Assembly (NCBI GenBank): GCA_034666705.1
Contig: JAXDLH010000396.1
Span: 1-11,812 of the forward strand
DNA length: 11,812 bases
Reading direction: 5' to 3'
Origin: JAXDLH01 sp034666705
Lineage (GTDB): Bacteria > Chloroflexota > UBA6077 > SHYK01
Shown: positions 6,948 to 11,812 of the stretch, piece by piece
Layout of the letters: each line of letters begins with the position of its first letter
How positions within the stretch are numbered: the stretch's first letter is position 1
The notes under the pieces: generated by a model
What the model was told of the DNA's origin: nothing
Databases searched by the model: none
The model's input: only the letters and a program-made list of their open reading frames with translations
Made by a program: the position numbers and the translations under genes

Positions 6948-7136
6948 ATGGCCGATCCGTACATAGAGCTTCAGCGACAGTTTGGTGGTCGCTACATTGC
7001 CAGCCGTGATGGCGACGTTGTCGAAAGCGCCCCCACATACGACGACCTCGTGGAGCGGTTAGAGCGCAACAACGTACGCTGGGAGGGGCTCGTCATTCAG
7101 TTTGTCGAGCCCATGGACACCGTTGGCGTCTATTGA
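6948..7136 (+). CDS. Small DUF5678-like protein, 62 aa
   Basis: ATG 6948 follows GAGGGATAAGA, a good ribosome binding site. The product begins MADPYIELQRQFGGRYIASR and continues DGDVVESAPTYDDLVERL, with VIQFVEP near the end. This resembles the small DUF5678 proteins, which have the order: tyrosine-rich helix, GkyIA strand, DG-vV turn, an S/T-x-x-E/D-L helix, and a final V-x-V/F strand. Assignment is from pattern memory, not a search. The function of the family is unknown. Its 3' end overlaps the start of the retropepsin-like gene, so the two are probably translated together. Codons such as TTA and an AT-richer sequence set it apart from neighbouring housekeeping genes, fitting recent acquisition. 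The longer open frame upstream overlaps the DUF3891 gene and is spurious. Confidence 0.7.
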   Translation: MADPYIELQRQFGGRYIASRDGDVVESAPTYDDLVERLERNNVRWEGLVIQFVEPMDTVGVY

Positions 7137-7530
7137 GTTTCCACTGCTCCGGAAGCAAACGCCCTTTGGGGTGGTAAGTGATCCAATGGTACCCGCAACG
7201 ATTCCTACGCAGGCTGGGGACGTCGTCTACTGGTTTCTCCTGGATTCAGGCGCCGACTTCTCCATTGCGCCACGGCGCCTCGCGCAGCAGGTTGGTCTCG
7301 ATTGGGACCTACTGCCCGACGGGCAAGTGTCCGGCGTCGGACCGGGCACTGTGCGCGTTAGGCTTGGTTCGCTGCCGCTCCAGCTCGAGGGAATCGAAGT
7401 AACGGCACGCTGTCTCTTTGCGGACACGCCTTCTGCGCTCTTCATCCTCGGGCGGGCGGACATTTTTGACCGCTTCGCTATCACCTTCGACGCACAGCGT
7501 GAGAGGATTACGCTGGCTGAGTCGACTTAG
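7123..7530 (+). CDS. Retropepsin-like aspartic protease
   Basis: A 135-aa single-lobe aspartic protease-like protein. It has the flap-preceding FP motif and PFG near the N-terminus, the active-site strand FLLDSGADFSIAP (38-50, catalytic Asp41), a GVGPGTVRVRLG flap-like strand region, and the closing motif ALFILGRADIF (105-115, hydrophobic-hydrophobic-Gly, the psi-loop partner), then FAITFDAQRERITL. One DSGAD per chain implies a homodimer, as in retroviral proteases. No signal peptide, so cytoplasmic. The start is uncertain: TTG 7123 gives the family-like MASIEFP opening and overlaps the upstream gene's stop by 14 nt; TTG 7102 and ATG 7186 are alternatives, the latter losing an N-terminal strand. 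Pairing with the DUF5678-like gene suggests a functional unit; the substrate is unknown. Confidence 0.8.
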   Translation: MASIEFPLLRKQTPFGVVSDPMVPATIPTQAGDVVYWFLLDSGADFSIAPRRLAQQVGLDWDLLPDGQVSGVGPGTVRVRLGSLPLQLEGIEVTARCLFADTPSALFILGRADIFDRFAITFDAQRERITLAEST

Positions 7531-7592
7531 CCCGCACTGCTTGTTAGCACCCATGCTGCGAGGAGCGATGTGTCGAGGAGGTAGCGCCTCAA
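7527..7592 (-). pseudogene. Truncated VapC-like PIN-domain toxin remnant
   Basis: Reading from a TTG (7592-7590) that overlaps the TGA of the VapB-like gene (TTGA), the minus strand encodes MRRYLLDTSLLAAWVLTSSAG and then stops at TAA (7529-7527). The RYLLDTS-LLAAW stretch is the standard first strand and helix of a PIN-domain ribonuclease toxin, including the first catalytic Asp (residue 7). A whole VapC is about 125-140 aa with three more acidic residues, none of which is present. The remnant ends within the 3' end of the protease gene, so the rest was probably deleted or replaced. A 21-residue match is short, but the overlapping start immediately after an antitoxin-like gene makes chance unlikely. 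Confidence 0.6.
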
Positions 7593-7852
7593 AGATCAGT
7601 AATGAGTGGGGTCGGACGACTCTCGTGCCGAATCCGGTCGAGCGCTTGCTCGGTCTCATTCCAATCGAGGTCCCGCCAGACGCCGATCGCGCTCAGTGCA
7701 TCTTGCGTGGCATCATCGGCGCCGGCCGCGTCCGCAGCTGATTCGTCCACGAAGTAGCAAGTAACGTCGCGGTCATCCTGCTCGAAGGGCAGGCCGATCA
7801 GTGGCTGGTCGTCCTGCGCCACTACGCTCGGAGCCGCAACTCGCTTCACCAT
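7589..7852 (-). CDS. VapB-like antitoxin, probably orphaned
   Basis: An 87-aa acidic protein starting MVKRVAAPSVVAQDDQPLIG. The second half (AIGVWRDLDWNETEQALDRI, then RHESRPTPLITDL) has the look of the toxin-binding tail of VapB antitoxins: a short acidic/aromatic linker, a helix ending in a dRIR-like motif, and a proline-rich end. The N-terminal 50 residues are not a clear AbrB or MetJ/Arc DNA-binding domain, so the call rests on the C-terminus and on the PIN-domain start directly downstream, overlapping its stop. The ribosome binding site before ATG 7852 is weak. With its toxin reduced to about 20 codons it would have no local partner, though it might still neutralise a related toxin elsewhere. 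It converges on the protease gene. Confidence 0.65.
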   Translation of the reverse strand: MVKRVAAPSVVAQDDQPLIGLPFEQDDRDVTCYFVDESAADAAGADDATQDALSAIGVWRDLDWNETEQALDRIRHESRPTPLITDL

Positions 7853-7867
7853 GGTTACGCGTCCTGA

Positions 7868-7881
7868 GGGCCAACTGGCCC
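7868..7881. promoter_or_regulatory. Short palindrome ahead of the VapB-like gene
   Basis: GGGCCA (7868-7873) and TGGCCC (7876-7881) pair exactly across a 2-nt centre, 16 nt upstream of the antitoxin ATG on the minus strand. Antitoxins of this type usually repress their own operon through such palindromes, so it could be an operator. It is short and GC-rich, so the evidence is weak. Confidence 0.25.
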
Positions 7882-7891
7882 AATTATTCCA

Positions 7892-7925
7892 CAGGCCCCG
7901 GGCTCCTTTGGGAACCCGGGGCCTG
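7892..7925 (-). terminator. Strong hairpin terminator after the oxygenase operon
   Basis: CAGGCCCCGGG (7892-7902) and CCCGGGGCCTG (7915-7925) are exact 11-bp arms around a 12-nt loop that can itself pair TCC with GGA. It lies 26 nt after the beta-subunit stop on the minus strand and is followed there by TGGAATAATTGG, which is AT-rich without a clean T-run. It best fits a terminator of the alpha/beta operon that also insulates the antitoxin-like gene. Confidence 0.7.
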
Positions 7926-7951
7926 GGCGCGCTATTTCGGACGGTGGGGCG

Positions 7952-8488
7952 CTAGAAGAACGTGGTGAGGTTCTTCGCCAGGAGCACGTTCTGCTCGAGG
8001 ATGATCTCCCGACGGGCGATCTTCCACGAGTCGCCGTCGCGGCGCAGCGTGTCGTAGCGCCGTCCGATGAGGAAGCTCTCCTCACTCTGCAGCCGATTGC
8101 GATAGATCATGAAGTGGACAGAGGTCTTGATCTCGTCCCCCTCGACGTCCGTCACACGCACGTTCGACACCATGTGGCTCACGCGCGAGAACGGCTCCTC
8201 GCACCAGTGCGCACCGGTGCGGATCTGCAGCACGCGCTGGCCGAGGGTGAACTTGCCCTCGTCGAACCACGACATCTGGCTCCGCGCCACGGTGTTCTCG
8301 CGCTCCGGCTCGGTGTACGGCACGTTCCGCCGCATCGGCATGAAGTAGCGGATGTCCTCGGCCAGGAGTTCCAGCCACTCCTCGTAGCGGCGCTCGTCGA
8401 GCAGGTCCGCTTCCATGTAGTAGTAGTCCTCGATCTCGAGGCGCAGCTCACGAAGGGCCTGGGTGGATAGGGTGCTCGTCGCAGTCAC
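7952..8488 (-). CDS. Aromatic-ring-hydroxylating dioxygenase, beta (small) subunit
   Basis: A 178-aa protein of the ring-hydroxylating dioxygenase beta-subunit family (cone-shaped NTF2-like fold), which forms an alpha3beta3 hexamer with the alpha subunit and has mainly a structural role. It starts MTATSTLSTQALRELRLEIE. Family features are the N-terminal helix followed by EADLLDERRYEEWLELLAED and IRYFMPMRR, the central strand RVLQIRTGAHWCEEPFSRVS, HMVSNVRV, and the closing FLIGRRYDTLRRDGDSWKIA, then RREIILEQN. The length is usual (about 160-185 aa). GTG 8488 follows AGGAGGAG by 5 nt, the strongest ribosome binding site in the operon. It begins 33 nt after the alpha-subunit stop on the same strand, so the two are co-transcribed. 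The family relatives I would compare first are biphenyl/benzoate/phenylpropionate-type enzymes; the substrate cannot be read from it. Confidence 0.93.
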   Translation of the reverse strand: MTATSTLSTQALRELRLEIEDYYYMEADLLDERRYEEWLELLAEDIRYFMPMRRNVPYTEPERENTVARSQMSWFDEGKFTLGQRVLQIRTGAHWCEEPFSRVSHMVSNVRVTDVEGDEIKTSVHFMIYRNRLQSEESFLIGRRYDTLRRDGDSWKIARREIILEQNVLLAKNLTTFF

Positions 8489-8521
8489 GATTGCTCCTCC
8501 TTCTTCCGCTGCACGCTCGGC

Positions 8522-9847
8522 TTAACGCACGGCCGGGTGCGTCATCTCGCCCCAGTCCTTCGCCAGCATCATCTCCTGCCAGCGCTGGTAGTACCGGCGG
8601 TGATTCTCGTCGCTCATGATGTTGCAGAAGTTGCCCGGCAGCCCGTAGGTGGAGGGACCGTCCTGCGGAGTCTCGTCGAGGAAGAGGGTGTAGTTGTACG
8701 GATAGCGGTGCGAGACGGTGCCCAGCGCCCCCTCGGTCGCCCAGTGCCAGTTCTCCATGTCGTCCTGCTGGGTCATGCCCGCCGGGCCGGTGTAGCGGCC
8801 GTAATAGTCGCGGATGTGCTCCTTGACCTCGGCCGGCGCCTCCTTGTCCATGAAGAAGTAAGTCCAGATCTCCGTCATCAGCGGGCCCTGCGGGTGCATG
8901 ATGCGGACCACCCAGGGCTGGTAGTACTGCGTGCCCATGTTCGGGAAGATGGCGGGGGACGAGGTCACACTCGCCATCGCGCCCATTTTCTTCTTGCGCT
9001 CCTGGTAGGCGTGCTCGAGGTATTCGCGCACGATTGGCGCCTCGGCCCACGAGTCCTTGTATGGCTCGGCCTCGAGCTTCGGGAGGCTCATGCTCATCGT
9101 GTGGCCGTGCGGGAAGTTCACGGTGTACTGTGTGCCGGAGTCCCGCCGGTCGCGCCGACCCTCGCCGCTCGGGCCAATGCGCACTTCCATGACGGACTTG
9201 TGGGTGATCCAGCCGTGGGTGCGGTCAGTATCCGGGCACGGCACCTTCCAGTTGGCCGGCAGCCGCCACTTTGCTACGCCCGCGAGCACCTCGGCGCCGC
9301 CGAGCGAGCCGTTGACGCCCGCGAGGAAGCCGCTCAGGTAGGTCTCGCAGCCGCCGAGGTAGTCGGTGAAGCTCGGCGCGTTCTTGTCCCAGCAGCCCCA
9401 GATGGAGCCCTCGAACACTTCGCACCGCGCCTCGACCAGGCCCCACTCGTCTTTCGGCATGTTGGCGTAGCCGCCCGCATGGTACGGCAGCGCGGCGATG
9501 TGGCCCTCGAGGTTGTAGCTCCAGCCATGGAACGTGCAGGTGAAGATGCCGGTATTGCCCTCGTCGTAGCGGCACACCCGGTTGCCGCGATGGCGGCAGC
9601 GGTTGAGGAAGATGTGCACTTTCTGGTTGTTGTCCCGCACGACGATCACGGTCTCTTCGCCCATGCGGCCGAGCACGTAGTCACCAGGATTCGGGATCTG
9701 ACTCTCGTGACCTACGAAGAGCCAGGTGCGCGCGAAAATTTGCTCGAGCTCCTGGTCGTAGATCTCCTGGTTCAGAAAGATGTCGGGACTGACGAGCCCA
9801 TGCTCCTTGTCAACCCAACGACCGGTCGTCTGCCGCTCCATGACCAT
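8522..9847 (-). CDS. Rieske aromatic-ring-hydroxylating dioxygenase, alpha (catalytic) subunit
   Basis: Catalytic subunit that binds the aromatic substrate, O2 and electrons from a ferredoxin or reductase. ATG 9847 lies 9 nt after AGGAG, giving 441 aa; in-frame codons to 9889 overlap the promoter. The Rieske domain (about 40-160) has C84-x-H86 and C104-x2-H107 with 17 residues between, binding [2Fe-2S]. The catalytic domain has ANWK (198-201), Asp208, His211 and His216 (D-x-x-H-x4-H), and QQDDMENW (360-367) supplying the Asp ligand. In most relatives the segment between NWK and the first ligand contains Glu-Asn and is two residues longer; here it reads VPCPDTDRT, which is unusual. The beta subunit follows on the same strand. 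No ferredoxin or reductase gene is in the window. The chemistry class is clear, the substrate is not, although the UbiD neighbour hints at an aromatic acid. Confidence 0.93.
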   Translation of the reverse strand: MVMERQTTGRWVDKEHGLVSPDIFLNQEIYDQELEQIFARTWLFVGHESQIPNPGDYVLGRMGEETVIVVRDNNQKVHIFLNRCRHRGNRVCRYDEGNTGIFTCTFHGWSYNLEGHIAALPYHAGGYANMPKDEWGLVEARCEVFEGSIWGCWDKNAPSFTDYLGGCETYLSGFLAGVNGSLGGAEVLAGVAKWRLPANWKVPCPDTDRTHGWITHKSVMEVRIGPSGEGRRDRRDSGTQYTVNFPHGHTMSMSLPKLEAEPYKDSWAEAPIVREYLEHAYQERKKKMGAMASVTSSPAIFPNMGTQYYQPWVVRIMHPQGPLMTEIWTYFFMDKEAPAEVKEHIRDYYGRYTGPAGMTQQDDMENWHWATEGALGTVSHRYPYNYTLFLDETPQDGPSTYGLPGNFCNIMSDENHRRYYQRWQEMMLAKDWGEMTHPAVR

Positions 9848-9879
9848 TCGTGATCTCTCCTCTGTGCGTCGGTCCGCCC

Positions 9880-9908
9880 ATCGTATCACAGGTCCGCCGA
9901 CCTGTCTG
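9880..9908 (-). promoter_or_regulatory. Candidate oxygenase promoter with an inverted repeat between its boxes
   Basis: On the minus strand CAGACA (complement of 9903-9908; -35, four of six) is followed after exactly 17 nt by TACGAT (complement of 9880-9885), preceded by TGA to make an extended -10. RNA would start near 9873, about 25 nt before the ATG at 9847. The spacer holds a perfect inverted repeat, ACAGGTC/GACCTGT (9888-9905, 4-nt centre), a typical repressor position. GGTCCGCC also occurs twice, at 9871 and 9891, exactly 20 bp apart. Confidence 0.5.
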
Positions 9909-9915
9909 CGCCCGC

Positions 9916-9939
9916 GAGTGTAGCATCTATGCTACACTC
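9916..9939. promoter_or_regulatory. Perfect 11-2-11 palindrome, probable operator of the HTH regulator
   Basis: GAGTGTAGCAT (9916-9926) and ATGCTACACTC (9929-9939) are exact inverted copies with a CT centre, by far the best short palindrome in the window. It lies 28 nt before the ATG of the XRE-type regulator and about 70 nt before the oxygenase start, and it includes -10-like hexamers (TAGCAT, TATGCT). AT-containing palindromes of this size are typical dimeric HTH binding sites, so autoregulation by the downstream gene is the simplest reading. It could also affect the divergent oxygenase promoter. Confidence 0.65.
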
Positions 9940-9967
9940 CGAAGCGAAATGCCGGGGAGGGAGTTTT

Positions 9968-10348
9968 ATGGTCATGAGCCCTGACCTGGTCGAGCCGCAG
10001 CTCGGCGGCAGTCACGGCGACGGGCAGCCTCGCGAGGCCGCAGAGCGCGAGGGACGAGTGCTCCCCCGCGTGCAGGAGCTCATCGCCGCGCTCGACACGG
10101 CGCGCCGCACCGCAGGCTTCTCCAAGGCGGATCTCGCCCGCGCCACCGGCGCCAGCCCGGCGGCAGTGCGCCGCCTGCTCACCTCTGGTACCGGCAACCC
10201 GACGCTCGCCACCTTCCTCACCATGCTCGACGCCGTCGGCCTCGACCTGATGCTGACGACGCGCCCGGCACGGCCCCCTCGGCGCGCTACGAGCCCCGAC
10301 CGCGAAGGTCCAAAAGCGACCAAAGACCCAAGCCTCCACACTTCGTAG
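9968..10348 (+). CDS. XRE-type HTH regulator, antitoxin-like
   Basis: A 126-aa protein. The ATG at 9968 follows GGGGAGGGAG by 5 nt; the frame opens earlier (9929), but that start lies inside the palindrome. A hydrophilic N-terminus (1-30) precedes a helix, and then RRTAGFSKADLARATGASPA (46-65) leads into AVRRLL, GNPTLATFLTMLDAVGLDL. This is the five-helix XRE/Cro fold seen in HigA-type antitoxins and small repressors. The tail after residue 98 is basic and proline-rich and probably disordered. No RelE/HigB-like toxin gene lies next to it, so it appears to be a stand-alone repressor or an orphaned antitoxin. It is divergent from the oxygenase operon and convergent with the UbiD-family gene (40-nt gap), so it may regulate itself and possibly the oxygenase. 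Its ligand, if any, is not evident. Confidence 0.8.
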   Translation: MVMSPDLVEPQLGGSHGDGQPREAAEREGRVLPRVQELIAALDTARRTAGFSKADLARATGASPAAVRRLLTSGTGNPTLATFLTMLDAVGLDLMLTTRPARPPRRATSPDREGPKATKDPSLHTS

Positions 10349-10388
10349 GCGCGGATGCCGCGGTTTGCCGGCCCATCGTGACAAACTG

Positions 10389-11810
10389 CTACTCGAGCAG
10401 CCGCGACCCGAAGAAGCGCTTGGGAAGCGACCGGACGAGGTCCAGGGACCCTTCGGCGGCGAAGTCTTCGAGGCGTAGATGGGGGTTGTGGGGGCGGATC
10501 CGCTCGAACTTGTCTCGGGCCTCGGCATCCGCTGGCGGGGGGATCGTCGCGTCGATCAGCAGCTTCGAGCCCAGCCGCTGCCATAACGCCGTGCCCACGG
10601 TGCCCAGCTCCGGCAGCGCCGCGTCCATCGCGTGGTTGTGGGTGCCCGGGATGACGATGATGTCCTCCTGCGGGTTCACGCGGGTGTTCAGCGCCCATAG
10701 GAGCTCGGCTGGGTTGAAGATGTCCACGTCGGCATCCACCGCGATCGCCACTTTCGGGTGCTGGTACTCCGACGAGAGCGCTGCCATGAGGAGGTTCTTC
10801 GCTTCGCCGTAGTAGCGCGGCGTCATCTGGATCGCGAGCCCGAAGATGCCCGGCAGCGCCATCACGTTGTGCAGGTTGGGACCGCCGCCCACGTCTCTCA
10901 GGCGCCGGAAGATCGTGGCGCTCATGGGGATCTTGTGGAAGACGCACCCCTCCATTTCCGAGCCGTTCTGCAGGTTTTTGAAGATGGCGTCGTGGCGGCG
11001 CGTCATGTACTGGTACTCGACGATCGGGTTCTTGCCCGTGCCGGTGACGTAGTAATCCTGGAACTCGGAGAAGGGGCCCTCCTCCTCGCGGATGTGCGGC
11101 GGGATCATCCCCTCCAGCACGATCTCCGCATCCGCCGGCACCTCGAGGTCGACCGTCTCGCACTTCACGAGCCGCACGGCCTCGCCGAGGTAGCCGCCGG
11201 CGATCTCGAACTCGTCGATGCCATACGCCGCCGTCGTCGAGGCGGCCGCGTAGTAGAGCGGGTAGTGGCCGATGAAGATCGCCACCGGCATCGGCTCGTT
11301 GCGCGCCTCGTACTTCAGGTAGTTGCGCCACGAGTGCCGGGGGTAGAGGAGGATGCCCGACTTGTTCGGCCCCTTGATCTGCAGCCGGTGGAAGCTCACG
11401 TTGCGCTGCCCGGTGTCCGGGTCCTTCGTCACCACCAGGCCGGACCCAATGACCGGGCCGGCGTCGCGCTGGCCCGCGACGTGCACCGGCAGCTCGCACA
11501 GGTCGAACTCGCCGCGCGCGAGCTTCACCTCTTTCACTGGCCCGTCGTCCACCATCACCGGCGCGATTCGCGCGCCCATCCGCTCGGCGACGAGGGGCAC
11601 GACCGTATCCTCGCGGGCTCCGAAGGCGAGCGCCGCGTGGCGCACGTTCGCCGGCGCCTGGCCGAGCGACCGCCAGCCGTGGGGCAGGTTCTCGAAGAAC
11701 AGCGCCTTCTCCCGGCTCTGGTAGAGCAGCGCCCCCATCTGGGTGTGCGGATCGACCGGCTTGTCGACGCGGATCAGCTCCCCGGCTGCCTCCAGCTCGG
11801 CGATCCACGT
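10389..11810 (-). CDS. UbiD-family decarboxylase, N-terminus cut by the window edge
   Basis: Family enzymes use prenylated FMN (made by a UbiX-like partner) for reversible decarboxylation of aromatic, heteroaromatic or unsaturated acids. The frame is open to the right edge: 473 residues are visible, starting TWIAELEAAGELIRVDKPVD, which is already typical UbiD N-terminus, so only a few residues are missing. An internal ATG at 11738 would drop this conserved start. Visible signatures: NVSFHRLQIKGPNKSGI (cofactor-site Asn and Arg), PRHSWRNY (metal-site His), VLEGMIPPHIREEEGPFSEF (metal-site Glu and the catalytic Glu pair region), DVGGGPNLHNV, KVAIAVDADVDIFNPAELLW and IIVIPGTHNHAMD. Length and order fit the 450-500-aa family. 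It shares a strand with the oxygenase operon but the HTH gene separates them, so it probably has its own promoter outside the window. Substrate unknown; no ubiX is seen. Confidence 0.92.
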   Translation of the reverse strand, partial: TWIAELEAAGELIRVDKPVDPHTQMGALLYQSREKALFFENLPHGWRSLGQAPANVRHAALAFGAREDTVVPLVAERMGARIAPVMVDDGPVKEVKLARGEFDLCELPVHVAGQRDAGPVIGSGLVVTKDPDTGQRNVSFHRLQIKGPNKSGILLYPRHSWRNYLKYEARNEPMPVAIFIGHYPLYYAAASTTAAYGIDEFEIAGGYLGEAVRLVKCETVDLEVPADAEIVLEGMIPPHIREEEGPFSEFQDYYVTGTGKNPIVEYQYMTRRHDAIFKNLQNGSEMEGCVFHKIPMSATIFRRLRDVGGGPNLHNVMALPGIFGLAIQMTPRYYGEAKNLLMAALSSEYQHPKVAIAVDADVDIFNPAELLWALNTRVNPQEDIIVIPGTHNHAMDAALPELGTVGTALWQRLGSKLLIDATIPPPADAEARDKFERIRPHNPHLRLEDFAAEGSLDLVRSLPKRFFGSRLLE

Positions 11811-11812
11811 CC

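Noticed and set aside
7527..7560. Possible integron attC-like site (CTTGTTAGC on plus, GCTAACAAGC on minus)
   Set aside because: The sequences do not match the attC core consensus, no paired hairpin of the right length was found, and no integrase is in view.
6918..7592. Weak similarity between 6918-6942 (TTGTTGCGAGGCAG) and 7540-7580 (ATGCTGCGAGGAGCG) as possible module borders
   Set aside because: The match needs several gaps and could be chance; not enough to call a direct repeat or target duplication.
8537..9853. A 438-codon open frame on the plus strand opposite the oxygenase alpha subunit
   Set aside because: It is the antisense of a gene with intact Rieske motifs and reads as a Val/Ala/Arg/His-rich sequence with no motif; long antisense frames are expected at this GC content.
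10349..10388. Terminator between the convergent HTH and UbiD genes
   Set aside because: Only short imperfect GC pairings are present and there is no T-run; not supportable as a terminator.
1..11812. CRISPR arrays, tRNA or rRNA genes, transposases, phage genes
   Set aside because: No regularly spaced direct repeats, no cloverleaf with a plausible T-arm, and no recognisable transposase, integrase or phage protein was seen in reading both strands.

Overview
The window is GC-rich, densely coded bacterial DNA with short intergenic gaps, frequent GTG/TTG starts, overlapping stop/start junctions and a GC-rich palindromic repeat. This mix (a bimodular dCTP deaminase, a DUF3891 protein, an EPSP synthase starting near PGSKSYTNRALL, and a VapBC-like remnant) looks like a Chloroflexota genome of the Thermomicrobia/Sphaerobacter type or an uncultured relative. 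The taxonomic guess is inference from gene style only; no rRNA or marker phylogeny is available here.

Layout. 1-781 (minus): the N-terminal part of an ankyrin-repeat protein that runs off the left edge. 891-1973 (plus): an unrecognised six-helix membrane protein followed 9 nt later by an unrecognised 131-aa soluble protein. 1985-3208 (minus): a two-module dCTP deaminase that converges on the previous pair, with both stop codons inside one small hairpin. 3305-3558: a gene-free gap holding an imperfect palindromic repeat. 3559-4446 (minus): a TauE/SafE-type permease, divergent from aroA (EPSP synthase, 4613-5896, plus), which is preceded by a 14-codon upstream reading frame whose stop overlaps the aroA GTG start. 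6049-6879 (plus): a DUF3891 protein ending in a strong hairpin.

6880-7950 looks like accessory DNA of lower GC. It holds a 62-aa DUF5678-like protein overlapping a retropepsin-like aspartic protease (plus). Facing them is a VapB-like antitoxin gene (minus) whose partner toxin survives only as the first ~20 codons of a PIN domain (TTG start overlapping the antitoxin stop) before the frame is lost at the 3' end of the protease gene.

7952-11812 is the catabolic part. The alpha and beta subunits of a Rieske non-heme iron aromatic-ring-hydroxylating oxygenase form a minus-strand operon. A UbiD-family (prFMN-dependent) decarboxylase lies upstream on the same strand, open at the right edge. Between them, on the plus strand, sits a small XRE-type HTH regulator. 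The 120-bp gap between the oxygenase and the regulator carries two perfect inverted repeats. One (9888-9905) lies between the -35 and -10 of a plausible oxygenase promoter; the other (9916-9939) lies just ahead of the regulator. Together these suggest a locally regulated aromatic acid dioxygenation/decarboxylation locus. Its ferredoxin, reductase and UbiX-like flavin prenyltransferase are not in view. The oxygenase alpha subunit keeps its D-x-x-H-x4-H iron site, but the segment just before it is shortened and lacks the usual Glu-Asn.
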